Positions 1-5,200 of a DNA stretch of 5,200 nucleotides are shown here, piece by piece. Source of the DNA: Succinivibrionaceae bacterium (GTDB lineage Bacteria > Pseudomonadota > Gammaproteobacteria > Enterobacterales > Succinivibrionaceae); the NCBI GenBank assembly GCA_003477345.1, contig DMTG01000250.1, positions 1-5,200 of the forward strand, read 5' to 3'. The position numbers were made by a program, and so were the translations under genes. Numbering within the stretch: the stretch's first letter is position 1; each line of letters starts with the position of its first letter. The notes below the pieces were generated by a model, which was not told where the DNA came from, did not search any database, and was given only the letters and a program-made list of their open reading frames with translations.

Positions 1-1274
1 TCCCCAGCTCCTGAAAGCTGCGTGGTTCTTTTCAGTATGTACTGCTGTTCGTGTCTGAATTTCTCTAACAGCATATTAGACTGATCGTATATAACAAGAC
101 CATTTTCAAGATCTAAGCCCCAGGCTCTTGGATTTAAATTATTGCCTGTAATAAGAGCATAGTTCCTGTCAATATAAAGACCTTTTACATGATAGGTGTT
201 TATGCCGTCTTTCCAGAGCATGACCTTTAATTTCTCGTTATTTATGCACTCTGTGTTTTTGCTGAGGAAATCCTTTAAGTTCTGCTCGTAAATATATGGA
301 ACCGCGCCAACAGCCGAGAATTTCTCATCCGGCCTTATAAAGAAGTCATTAGCTGTTTTATCACCAATGACGATAGTTACGCTTACACCTCTTTTAAGAG
401 CATTTTCTATTGCCTTTACAATAAGCTTGGGCGGATTAAAGTATGGCGTGCAGATAAAGATGCTCTCTCTTGCCACACCTAAGAGCCACATTATGGTTCT
501 GTTAAGCTGATTGTTTCTTTTTCCTAATCCGGCAATAGGAGTGATTCCTATCTGGTTCTTCTTTAAGTGGCTGTTGCTGAAGCTGTACTGCACGGTTGTC
601 AGGTGACGCTGCAGCTGGCGGATCTCTTCTCGGATTTCTTTGGAGCTTTTTACTTTTCCCTGTGAGAAATCCTGTACCGCGTAATTCTGATGGAAGGCAG
701 CAGTTACATAGTCGCACATGGCATCAGCCAGTGCCTGACTTCTGATTTCATGGTAGCGGTCGAGTCTGTATTTGTTGTTATAGCCAAGATAGACGTCATT
801 CACGCTGGCGCCTGAATACAGCACGGTATCGTCAAATACAAAGCCTTTTAAATGCATGACTCCGAAGATTTCGCGGCGCTTGACCGGAACTCCGTAGATA
901 GCAGGCGGAGTATCGGTAGAGGTTGCCAGTTTGTAGTACAGTTCACTGTTGCCAAGAGAAGGAGCCTTGCCGATAAGCCCGCGCTGAGCGCGATGAAAAT
1001 CCACGTAGATTCTGATGTACAGCTTAGGATTTTTCTGCTTGGCCTCGTATAAGGCATTGAGCACTTCACGACCGCATTCATCATCCTGCAGATAAAGCAT
1101 AGTCATCATGATGCGTTCTTTTGCCGACGCAATCAACTCCAGGATACGACGATGAAAGTGAGTAGGAGACTCTAGAATGTCGTAGTCGGTGGCATTGATC
1201 GCTATTGTAGGCAGCTGCTGTAGTCGGGTCTGACAGTAAAGCTGTCCTGGAAGATTCTTATTCCACAAAAACAT
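1..1274 (-). CDS. pssA: CDP-diacylglycerol-serine O-phosphatidyltransferase (PssA), C-terminus cut by window edge
   Basis: PssA joins CDP-diacylglycerol and L-serine to give phosphatidylserine and CMP, the committed step to phosphatidylethanolamine. The ATG at 1274-1272 opens a frame with no stop to base 1: 424 complete codons, against about 451 residues in E. coli PssA, so only a short C-terminal piece is missing. Two phospholipase D HxKx4D motifs are intact: H141-K143-D148, followed by LYSGASVNDVYL, and H362-K364-D369, followed by LITGNNLNPRAW. The segments DFHRAQRG, ICTPYFN and VIGDKTANDFF also read like the E. coli enzyme. This is the PLD-superfamily, peripheral-membrane type, not the integral CDP-alcohol phosphotransferase type. 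The start is supported by a Shine-Dalgarno AGGAGA four bases upstream. It follows pepP by 8 bases and probably shares its transcript. Identification is firm; the last residues and the gene's terminator lie outside the window. Confidence 0.96.
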   Translation of the reverse strand, partial: MFLWNKNLPGQLYCQTRLQQLPTIAINATDYDILESPTHFHRRILELIASAKERIMMTMLYLQDDECGREVLNALYEAKQKNPKLYIRIYVDFHRAQRGLIGKAPSLGNSELYYKLATSTDTPPAIYGVPVKRREIFGVMHLKGFVFDDTVLYSGASVNDVYLGYNNKYRLDRYHEIRSQALADAMCDYVTAAFHQNYAVQDFSQGKVKSSKEIREEIRQLQRHLTTVQYSFSNSHLKKNQIGITPIAGLGKRNNQLNRTIMWLLGVARESIFICTPYFNPPKLIVKAIENALKRGVSVTIVIGDKTANDFFIRPDEKFSAVGAVPYIYEQNLKDFLSKNTECINNEKLKVMLWKDGINTYHVKGLYIDRNYALITGNNLNPRAWGLDLENGLVIYDQSNMLLEKFRHEQQYILKRTTQLSGAG

Positions 1275-1278
1275 AAAA

Positions 1279-1284
1279 TCTCCT
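1279..1284 (-). promoter_or_regulatory. Shine-Dalgarno of pssA overlapping the pepP stop codon
   Basis: On the minus strand AGGAGA lies four bases before the pssA ATG. Its first two bases, AG, are the last two bases of the pepP TAG stop codon. A ribosome ending pepP would therefore sit on the pssA initiation region, the usual layout for translational coupling. This site also fixes the pssA start at 1274. Confidence 0.8.
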
Positions 1285-3211
1285 AGAAAGATTCAGTAGC
1301 ACGATTCAGCCAGTTTATCTCTGTATCTGTGAGAGTGGCAACGGTGTTACTGATCACGTGGTTAATGTTCTGATGGTAATTATTTATCCATTCTCTTTCT
1401 TTGGTAGTAAGCATTTCTTTAACGATTAGCCTAGTATCAAAAGGAACCATGGTCAATGGGGCAAAACACAGCATATGCTGAAGACCTGGCTGGGAACATT
1501 CCTGAACTACCAGCAGATTTTCAAGCCTGATGCCGTAGTTACCTTCTTTATAGAATCCAGGCTCGTCAGAGATGATCATCCCTGCCATAAGCGGGGTAGT
1601 GGACTGATGGCTGGAGATTGCCTGCGGTCCTTCATGTACTGACAGCAGATGGCCTACTCCGTGGCCGGTGCCGTGAGCATAATCAAGGCCGTGATCCCAT
1701 AAAGGTCTTCTGGCTATGGCATCTATCTGCATGCCGGAGGTTCCCTTTGGAAAGATTAAAGTAGCCAGCGAAATATGCGCTTTGAGCACAATGGTGTACA
1801 TACGCATAATTTCATCGCTTACCTCAGGTCCTACCAGCACAGTTCTGGTTATGTCGGTAGTGCCATCCATATAGTGTGCGCCGCTGTCTATAAGATAAAT
1901 GCTGTCAGAGCCAAGCTTTTTAGGCTCTTTAACAGTCAGGTAATTATAGTGAGCCATAGCCGCGTTGGCGCCTAAGGCAGAGATAGTATCGAAGGACGGT
2001 TCTATATAGTCCGCCTCTACTTTTCTAAATGATTCCGCTCTGTCTGCGAGCACGGCTTCATCGATATCACCTACGCGGCGTAAAAAACTTTCCTGATCTT
2101 TGAAATTTGCAATATCCGTTATGTCATCAAGCCAGGAGAGGAATCTGCACATTGCAACGCCGTCTTTTAAGTGGGCATTGAATTCACCGGCAATTTCTAT
2201 CTCATTTTTACAGGCCTTTGGCAGCAGGCATAAGCCAAGCCCCTCCATGACCTGAGCGCCGCCGTCGTGCAGAGTCGATAAAATGTGCGCATTTACACTT
2301 TTAGGATCGGCATAGACGTTGGAAGAAGAGGAGCACAGTCTCTGCAGCACCTCGTCGAATCGGGATTCAGGGAAGATATCAACATGCCCAAAGTGTTTTT
2401 CAAGTTCCTGAGGATCGGTATCTATCAGGTGCTCATCATCTATATACCATTCCAGAGCTTCGTTGGAATAGGCAACCATTCGACAGTTAACAACTGGAAG
2501 ACACGGTCTGTCATGACCTCTGATGTTCAGAAGCCAGCAGATACTTTCAGGATCGCAGATGATAGTGGCATCAAGATCGCGCTCTCTTAATTCAAGAGCT
2601 AAGTTGTGCTTTTTCTGTGAGCTTGGCTCTCCGTTGAACTCGTCAGGGAAAATCTCGACCTTGGAGCAGGTTTTCTCTGGTCTGTCGGTCCAGATAGAAT
2701 CAATCACATTTTCTTTTACTGGAACCAGTTCTATATCGTTTTCTGCCAGGTCATTCTGGAGATTTATGAACTCGTTGTAGCTGATGCAGTTTAAATCGAT
2801 TCCTACCTTGCTGCCTTTTTCAAGTACTGCATTGAAGTAGTCTGCAGGGTAGATGGCAGGGTAGTTGAAAATGTCAAAAGAATCTAAGTCTACCTGCTCT
2901 TTTACCTGTATAAGGTATCTGCCGTCTACAAAAATAGCGGCAGTATGCTGAACCGGTATTTTTTCATGATGCTGACCTGTAATGACAGTGTCCTGTTTTA
3001 TGGTCACCGCTGTTTTTCTGCAGATGGCAACATATCCTGCAGAACCTGAAAAGCCGCTGATGAATTTTATGCGTTCACAGTCTGGCGTAAGTTCATATGA
3101 TAGGTATTCATCATCATGTGTTACAAGTAGTGCGTCAAGCTTAAGCTGCTCTAACTGGTCATTAAGAGCGGCAATCCGCTGTTTATATATAAGATGATTC
3201 GATTCTGTCAT
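1283..3211 (-). CDS. pepP: Xaa-Pro aminopeptidase, long three-domain form (aminopeptidase P, M24B family)
   Basis: This cytosolic metallopeptidase should remove an N-terminal residue that precedes proline, helping to recycle proline-containing peptides. The 642-residue product has an N-terminal creatinase-like domain (about 10-140), a second one (about 195-345), the pita-bread catalytic M24 domain (about 350-575) and the M24 C-terminal domain (from about 582, LTMVPFDTRL and onward). All five dinuclear metal ligands are present: D442 and D453 in the DSGAHYMDGTTDITR stretch, H517 in HGTGHGVGH, E550 in SDEPGF and E564 in GIRLEN. Length and layout match eukaryotic XPNPEP1-like and some bacterial enzymes; E. 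coli PepP has about 441 residues and lacks the extra domain. The ATG at 3211 has only a weak Shine-Dalgarno (AGAG), but the N-terminal domain begins soon after it, so it is likely right. It is the first gene of a probable pepP-pssA unit. The family is secure; substrate preference is inferred. Confidence 0.94.
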   Translation of the reverse strand: MTESNHLIYKQRIAALNDQLEQLKLDALLVTHDDEYLSYELTPDCERIKFISGFSGSAGYVAICRKTAVTIKQDTVITGQHHEKIPVQHTAAIFVDGRYLIQVKEQVDLDSFDIFNYPAIYPADYFNAVLEKGSKVGIDLNCISYNEFINLQNDLAENDIELVPVKENVIDSIWTDRPEKTCSKVEIFPDEFNGEPSSQKKHNLALELRERDLDATIICDPESICWLLNIRGHDRPCLPVVNCRMVAYSNEALEWYIDDEHLIDTDPQELEKHFGHVDIFPESRFDEVLQRLCSSSSNVYADPKSVNAHILSTLHDGGAQVMEGLGLCLLPKACKNEIEIAGEFNAHLKDGVAMCRFLSWLDDITDIANFKDQESFLRRVGDIDEAVLADRAESFRKVEADYIEPSFDTISALGANAAMAHYNYLTVKEPKKLGSDSIYLIDSGAHYMDGTTDITRTVLVGPEVSDEIMRMYTIVLKAHISLATLIFPKGTSGMQIDAIARRPLWDHGLDYAHGTGHGVGHLLSVHEGPQAISSHQSTTPLMAGMIISDEPGFYKEGNYGIRLENLLVVQECSQPGLQHMLCFAPLTMVPFDTRLIVKEMLTTKEREWINNYHQNINHVISNTVATLTDTEINWLNRATESF

Positions 3212-3244
3212 AAAAATTTTACAGCTCTAAAAATCAGTCTGTGT

Positions 3245-3296
3245 TCAGTGTGCTAAGAATAAGTATTATCTAATTATGCAAATGTTAGCACAGTGA
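3245..3296. repeat. 12-bp inverted repeat upstream of pepP, with a -10-like box inside
   Basis: The arm TCAGTGTGCTAA (3245-3256) is matched in inverted orientation by TTAGCACAGTGA (3285-3296), with one mismatch (G3248 against G3293), across a 28-base AT-rich loop. It fills most of the gtrA-pepP gap. On the minus strand the loop carries TAGATAATAC (GATAAT at 3270-3265), a fair -10-like box about 55 bases before the pepP start, though no good -35 stands at the right distance. The repeat could be a pair of repressor half-sites around the pepP promoter or an RNA hairpin. It has no U-run and so does not look like a terminator of gtrA. The repeat is seen directly; its role is inferred. Confidence 0.5.
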
Positions 3297-3316
3297 TGAA
3301 AAAGAACAATATTGCG

Positions 3317-3793
3317 TCACTTCTTAGGAGTTCTGAAAGCCCACAGCCTGTTCAAAAGAAAGTTCACAGGAATTGTTATAAACAGGATAAGCAGAATGGC
3401 TAAGTACTTGCTTATGCCGAAGTATTCTATAAGCAGAATAGAAAAGGCATTGGTTAAAACAATTCCGGAAAAGGCATAGGAGGCGTAGCATTTGAGCAGC
3501 GCAATCAGGTTGTCTTTAAAGGTTCCCTTGAAATTAAATACGTAGTTTCTATGCCAGTAGAAGGCCCATAGAACACTTAACAGGAACGCTATTAAATTTG
3601 CGTAGATGTAGTCATAGCTGACTGCAAATTTTTCCAAAAAGTAAACTGAAACTAAGAAAATTGCATAAGACAGTAGGGTTGAGGATACTCCCACAAGACC
3701 AAATCTTATGATTTTTCTTAATTCACTAAGCTGGCTGCTGCTAAGCTTCTTTTCTAGACTAAACAGATACAAGTTTGAATAATCTCCAGACAA
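3317..3793 (-). CDS. GtrA family small membrane protein
   Basis: GtrA-family proteins are small four-helix membrane proteins; characterised members are thought to move undecaprenyl-phosphate-linked sugars across the cytoplasmic membrane for glycosylation of surface polysaccharides. The 158-residue frame shows four hydrophobic segments, at about 31-53, 62-80, 98-124 and 128-146. It has the typical first-helix entry RFGLVGVSSTLLSYAIF, a WHRNYVFNF segment after helix 2 and the family ending NFLLNRLWAF near the C-terminus. No partner glycosyltransferase is in the window, so the substrate is unknown. The start is uncertain. The frame has no ATG before helix 1. The TTG at 3793 lacks a Shine-Dalgarno and sits just after a terminator. 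The TTG at 3772 (codon 8) has GGAG 11 bases upstream and is a reasonable alternative. The frame is open back to the menA stop codon, which is in the same phase. The stop is TGA at 3319-3317. Confidence 0.85.
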   Translation of the reverse strand: MSGDYSNLYLFSLEKKLSSSQLSELRKIIRFGLVGVSSTLLSYAIFLVSVYFLEKFAVSYDYIYANLIAFLLSVLWAFYWHRNYVFNFKGTFKDNLIALLKCYASYAFSGIVLTNAFSILLIEYFGISKYLAILLILFITIPVNFLLNRLWAFRTPKK

Positions 3794-3798
3794 TTGAA

Positions 3799-3833
3799 AA
3801 AATTCTGCCGGCAGGAGGCTGCGGCAGAATTTT
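3799..3833 (-). terminator. Rho-independent terminator of menA
   Basis: A perfect 12-bp stem, AAAATTCTGCCG (3799-3810) with CGGCAGAATTTT (3822-3833), encloses an 11-base loop. On the minus strand the stem runs into six T residues (3802-3797), a classic intrinsic terminator about 20 bases after the menA stop. On the plus strand it ends in four T residues, so it could act weakly in that direction, but no gene ends there from the left. It lies directly in front of the gtrA reading frame, leaving no obvious room for a separate gtrA promoter after it. Confidence 0.85.
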
Positions 3834-3853
3834 AAATCAGGCTGACGCGGCGG

Positions 3854-4795
3854 TTAACTGTTTATTATCCAGTAATCCAGGATAAGCACAATTATCCAGG
3901 ATATATTGTGAATAGTTGTGCCTAAGGCTATATATTTCCTTTCCCTGGCCAGCTTCTGTCCGTCGCTTATATGAATGACGCTGCGTATGGTTGAAGCGCC
4001 TAACGGCAGCAGGGCAACTAGCAGAATGAAAATTTCCCACGGCTTGTGAGAGTAAAAGCACGCAGCGGTTGAGGCAAAAAATGTCACTGCAAACAGGGCA
4101 ATCATGTAGACAGCAGACATGTTGTAGCCCAGCCTCGAGGCGATGGTCATTTTTCCATGGGCTCGGTCTTCTTCAATATCTCTGACACTGGAAACATGCA
4201 GCAGCATCACTGATTCAGCCCCCACAGAGAAGCTGATGAAAATGGTGTCTGGGAAAACGTCTAAGCCGCTGTCACTTGCTGAAGTGATCAGGATCTGAGA
4301 GCCAATCACGGCGACTACACCGAAGAATATAAAGACGGCCAGATCTCCAAAGCCCTTATAGCCATAGGCCATTCCCAGGGTATAGAACAAGGAGGCCAGT
4401 ATGGAAATTACACCTAAAAATATGAACCAGGATAAAACCTGAAGGTTATTGCCAACCGCCAGAGCTACCGCAATAAAGCCTACAAAAGCGCTTAGCATGG
4501 TTACGCAGGCCATGCCTTTTCTTAGCTGAGCAAGAGAAATTGCCCCTGACATAACCGCTCTGATTGGTCCAAGGCGGTTTTCGGTGTCGGCGTTTTTGCA
4601 GGCATCGCCATAATCATTTGCAAAATTGCAGAGGATCTGCAGGAGTACTCCTGTGATAATTATGGCTACGGCTGTCGTAGCAGTATAAAAAGATACTGTT
4701 CCATAATAAAAACCTAAAGCACAGCCTAATGCACAGTTCGTGAAGCCTAGTAAAAGCGTTTTGGGTCTTGTTTCGTTTATCCAATCGCGTAACAT
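3854..4795 (-). CDS. menA: 1,4-dihydroxy-2-naphthoate polyprenyltransferase (MenA)
   Basis: MenA attaches a polyprenyl chain to 1,4-dihydroxy-2-naphthoate in the cytoplasmic membrane, giving demethylmenaquinone, the last step before methylation to menaquinone. The 313-residue product is close to the usual MenA length (E. coli 308) and is strongly hydrophobic, with about eight to nine membrane segments. The N-terminal RPKTL matches E. coli MenA, as does the first Asp-rich motif, N60-D61-Y-G-D64 followed by K67 and D70, and then RLGPIRAVMSGAIS. The second motif, R205-D206-IEE-D210-RAHGK followed by RLG, is also present. The Asn-Asn that normally precedes RD is Ser202-Ser203 here. The ATG at 4795 starts eight codons before RPKTL, as expected; AAGG nine bases upstream is a modest Shine-Dalgarno. 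The gene is divergent from rnb and ends at a strong terminator. UbiA-superfamily relatives were considered, but the NDYGD and GPIR context favours MenA. Confidence 0.94.
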   Translation of the reverse strand: MLRDWINETRPKTLLLGFTNCALGCALGFYYGTVSFYTATTAVAIIITGVLLQILCNFANDYGDACKNADTENRLGPIRAVMSGAISLAQLRKGMACVTMLSAFVGFIAVALAVGNNLQVLSWFIFLGVISILASLFYTLGMAYGYKGFGDLAVFIFFGVVAVIGSQILITSASDSGLDVFPDTIFISFSVGAESVMLLHVSSVRDIEEDRAHGKMTIASRLGYNMSAVYMIALFAVTFFASTAACFYSHKPWEIFILLVALLPLGASTIRSVIHISDGQKLARERKYIALGTTIHNISWIIVLILDYWIINS

Positions 4796-4836
4796 CTTGT
4801 GGGACCTTAATGTACAGGAATTCGTATTAAAAATAT

Positions 4837-4871
4837 TAACTGACTGATACTAATAGTTATCTTGTCAGTTA
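4837..4871. repeat. Imperfect palindrome upstream of menA
   Basis: TAACTGAC (4837-4844) and GTCAGTTA (4864-4871) are perfect inverted copies. Inside them GATA (4846-4849) and TATC (4858-4861) also pair, with one unpaired base on the left arm and two on the right. It is centred about 60 bases before the menA start, where a regulator could act on the menA promoter or where the leader RNA could fold. No known operator consensus was recognised. Confidence 0.5.
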
Positions 4872-4904
4872 TTGCTGCTTAATCTGCAGTTTATAAAAAT
4901 TTAC

Positions 4905-4929
4905 TGATAAAACATTTGTAATTTTATCA
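4905..4929. repeat. 8-bp inverted repeat TGATAAAA / TTTTATCA in the intergenic region
   Basis: Perfect arms at 4905-4912 and 4922-4929 enclose a 9-base spacer (CATTTGTAA). It lies about 110 bases before menA and 137 before rnb. The arms are AT-only apart from one G/C pair, so chance occurrence in this composition is quite possible. It could be an operator dyad; it does not resemble the FNR, Fur or ArgR consensus well enough to name. Confidence 0.35.
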
Positions 4930-5022
4930 TTATGTTGGTGTCAGTTGGAGAGAAAAAGAATCCTTATACTCCTTTTCTGGTATAGAGTCTAATTATTATC
5001 CAAATGTAAGAGGCAATTAAGG

Positions 5023-5028
5023 TATAAT
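5023..5028 (+). promoter_or_regulatory. Candidate -10 box for rnb
   Basis: A perfect TATAAT lies 38 bases before the rnb ATG, placing a transcription start about 30 bases upstream of the gene. The hexamer 17 bases upstream (CCAAAT, 5000-5005) is a poor -35 and there is no TGn extension, so this promoter would be weak or activator-dependent, or the match is chance in AT-rich DNA. Confidence 0.45.
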
Positions 5029-5065
5029 CTGCAACTATTCTATAGATACATTACAAGGTAATACA

Positions 5066-5200
5066 ATGTTATTTGATGATCCAGCATTAAAGTCTCTAAA
5101 AAAGCAGTTTGACAGTAATAAAGAACGAGTAGAAGGCGTTGTAAAAGCTACCGACAGAGGATTTGGCTTTCTTGAATTTGATAAGGAATCCATTTTTATT
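5066..5200 (+). CDS. rnb: Exoribonuclease II (RNase II), N-terminal 45 residues only
   Basis: RNase II is a processive 3'-to-5' hydrolytic exoribonuclease of single-stranded RNA in the cytoplasm and a main mRNA-decay enzyme in gammaproteobacteria. Only the first 45 codons are in the window; the E. coli enzyme has 644 residues, so the catalytic RNB domain lies beyond the edge. The visible part matches E. coli RNase II closely: the opening [15 protein letters not shown] corresponds to its MFQDNPLLAQLKQQL, and [15 protein letters not shown] at residues 23-37 is the start of the first cold-shock-type RNA-binding domain. The start is supported by AAGG at 5055-5058, seven bases before the ATG. RNase R shares the fold but has a long N-terminal extension, so rnb is the better call. 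The gene is divergent from menA. Confidence 0.93.
   Translation, partial: MLFDDPALKSLKKQFDSNKERVEGVVKATDRGFGFLEFDKESIFI

Larger units (their letters stand above)
4796..5065. other. Divergent menA/rnb intergenic region
   Basis: These 270 AT-rich bases separate the divergent menA and rnb starts and must hold both promoters unless transcription enters from elsewhere. I see no RNA gene and no credible protein gene. The motif GTCAGTT occurs three times: inverted at 4838-4844 and direct at 4864-4870 and 4940-4946. ACTGATA occurs at 4843-4849 and 4903-4909. Two inverted repeats are listed separately. No good sigma-70 promoter could be assigned to menA by eye. Confidence 0.6.

Noticed and set aside
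502..1084. Open frames at 502-717 and 848-1084 (minus) and 852-1052 (plus)
   Set aside because: All lie inside pssA in other phases, have no recognisable domains, and conflict with the well-supported PssA frame.
1775..3197. Plus-strand open frames at 1775-1975, 2285-2590, 2523-2780 and 2982-3197
   Set aside because: They are antisense to the long aminopeptidase, overlap its conserved domains, and resemble no protein family I know.
3297..3320. Possible terminator after gtrA around the CAATATTG palindrome
   Set aside because: CAATATTG (3307-3314) is a short AT-rich palindrome with no loop, and the flanking GTGA/TCAC arms are only 4 bp; this is not a convincing intrinsic terminator.
3837..4061. 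74-residue minus-strand frame overlapping the 3' end of menA
   Set aside because: It is an out-of-phase shadow of menA with no family resemblance, and it runs into the terminator region.
4951..4978. AT-rich hairpin AGAAAAAGA / TCCTTTTCT as a terminator or riboswitch element
   Set aside because: The stem has an A-C mismatch, few G/C pairs and no T run after it, so it is probably a by-product of purine- and pyrimidine-rich tracts.
4932..4985. 17-codon plus-strand frame (MLVSVGEKKNPYTPFLV) before rnb, as a possible leader peptide
   Set aside because: No Shine-Dalgarno precedes it, there is no run of regulatory codons and no attenuator hairpin follows; a frame this short is expected by chance.

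Overview
This is an ordinary-looking chromosomal stretch of a gammaproteobacterium with moderate to low GC. The evidence is the protein set: a phospholipase D-type PssA, a MenA and an RNase II N-terminus that each resemble the E. coli proteins closely along the parts visible. The aminopeptidase P is the long, three-domain form rather than the roughly 440-residue E. coli PepP. With menaquinone synthesis and the AT-leaning base composition, this would fit an anaerobic gut or rumen gammaproteobacterium such as a member of the Succinivibrionaceae. That placement is inference and was not tested. No mobile element, CRISPR array, tRNA, rRNA or phage gene was seen.

Layout: four genes lie on the minus strand and one on the plus strand. 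Reading the minus strand from right to left, they are menA (4795-3854), a strong hairpin terminator (3833-3799), a small GtrA-family membrane protein gene (3793-3317), a roughly 105-base gap holding a 12-bp inverted repeat, a long Xaa-Pro aminopeptidase (3211-1283), and pssA (1274 to the left edge, C-terminus missing). Divergent from menA, after a 270-base AT-rich intergenic region, rnb starts at 5066 and runs off the right edge after 45 codons.

How the genes relate: pepP and pssA form a tight pair, 8 bases apart, with the pssA Shine-Dalgarno overlapping the pepP stop codon, so they are probably co-transcribed and translationally coupled. Otherwise the genes look like neighbouring housekeeping functions rather than one pathway: menaquinone prenylation (MenA), probable lipid-linked sugar translocation (GtrA), peptide degradation (PepP), phosphatidylserine/phosphatidylethanolamine synthesis (PssA) and RNA decay (RNase II). 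MenA, GtrA and PssA all act on or at the cytoplasmic membrane.

I found no convincing undescribed system. The points most worth a second look are the menA-gtrA junction (terminator directly before a gene with a TTG start and no visible promoter), the inverted repeat before pepP, the Ser-Ser replacement of the usual Asn-Asn in the second MenA motif, and repeated GTCAGTT elements in the menA/rnb intergenic region.
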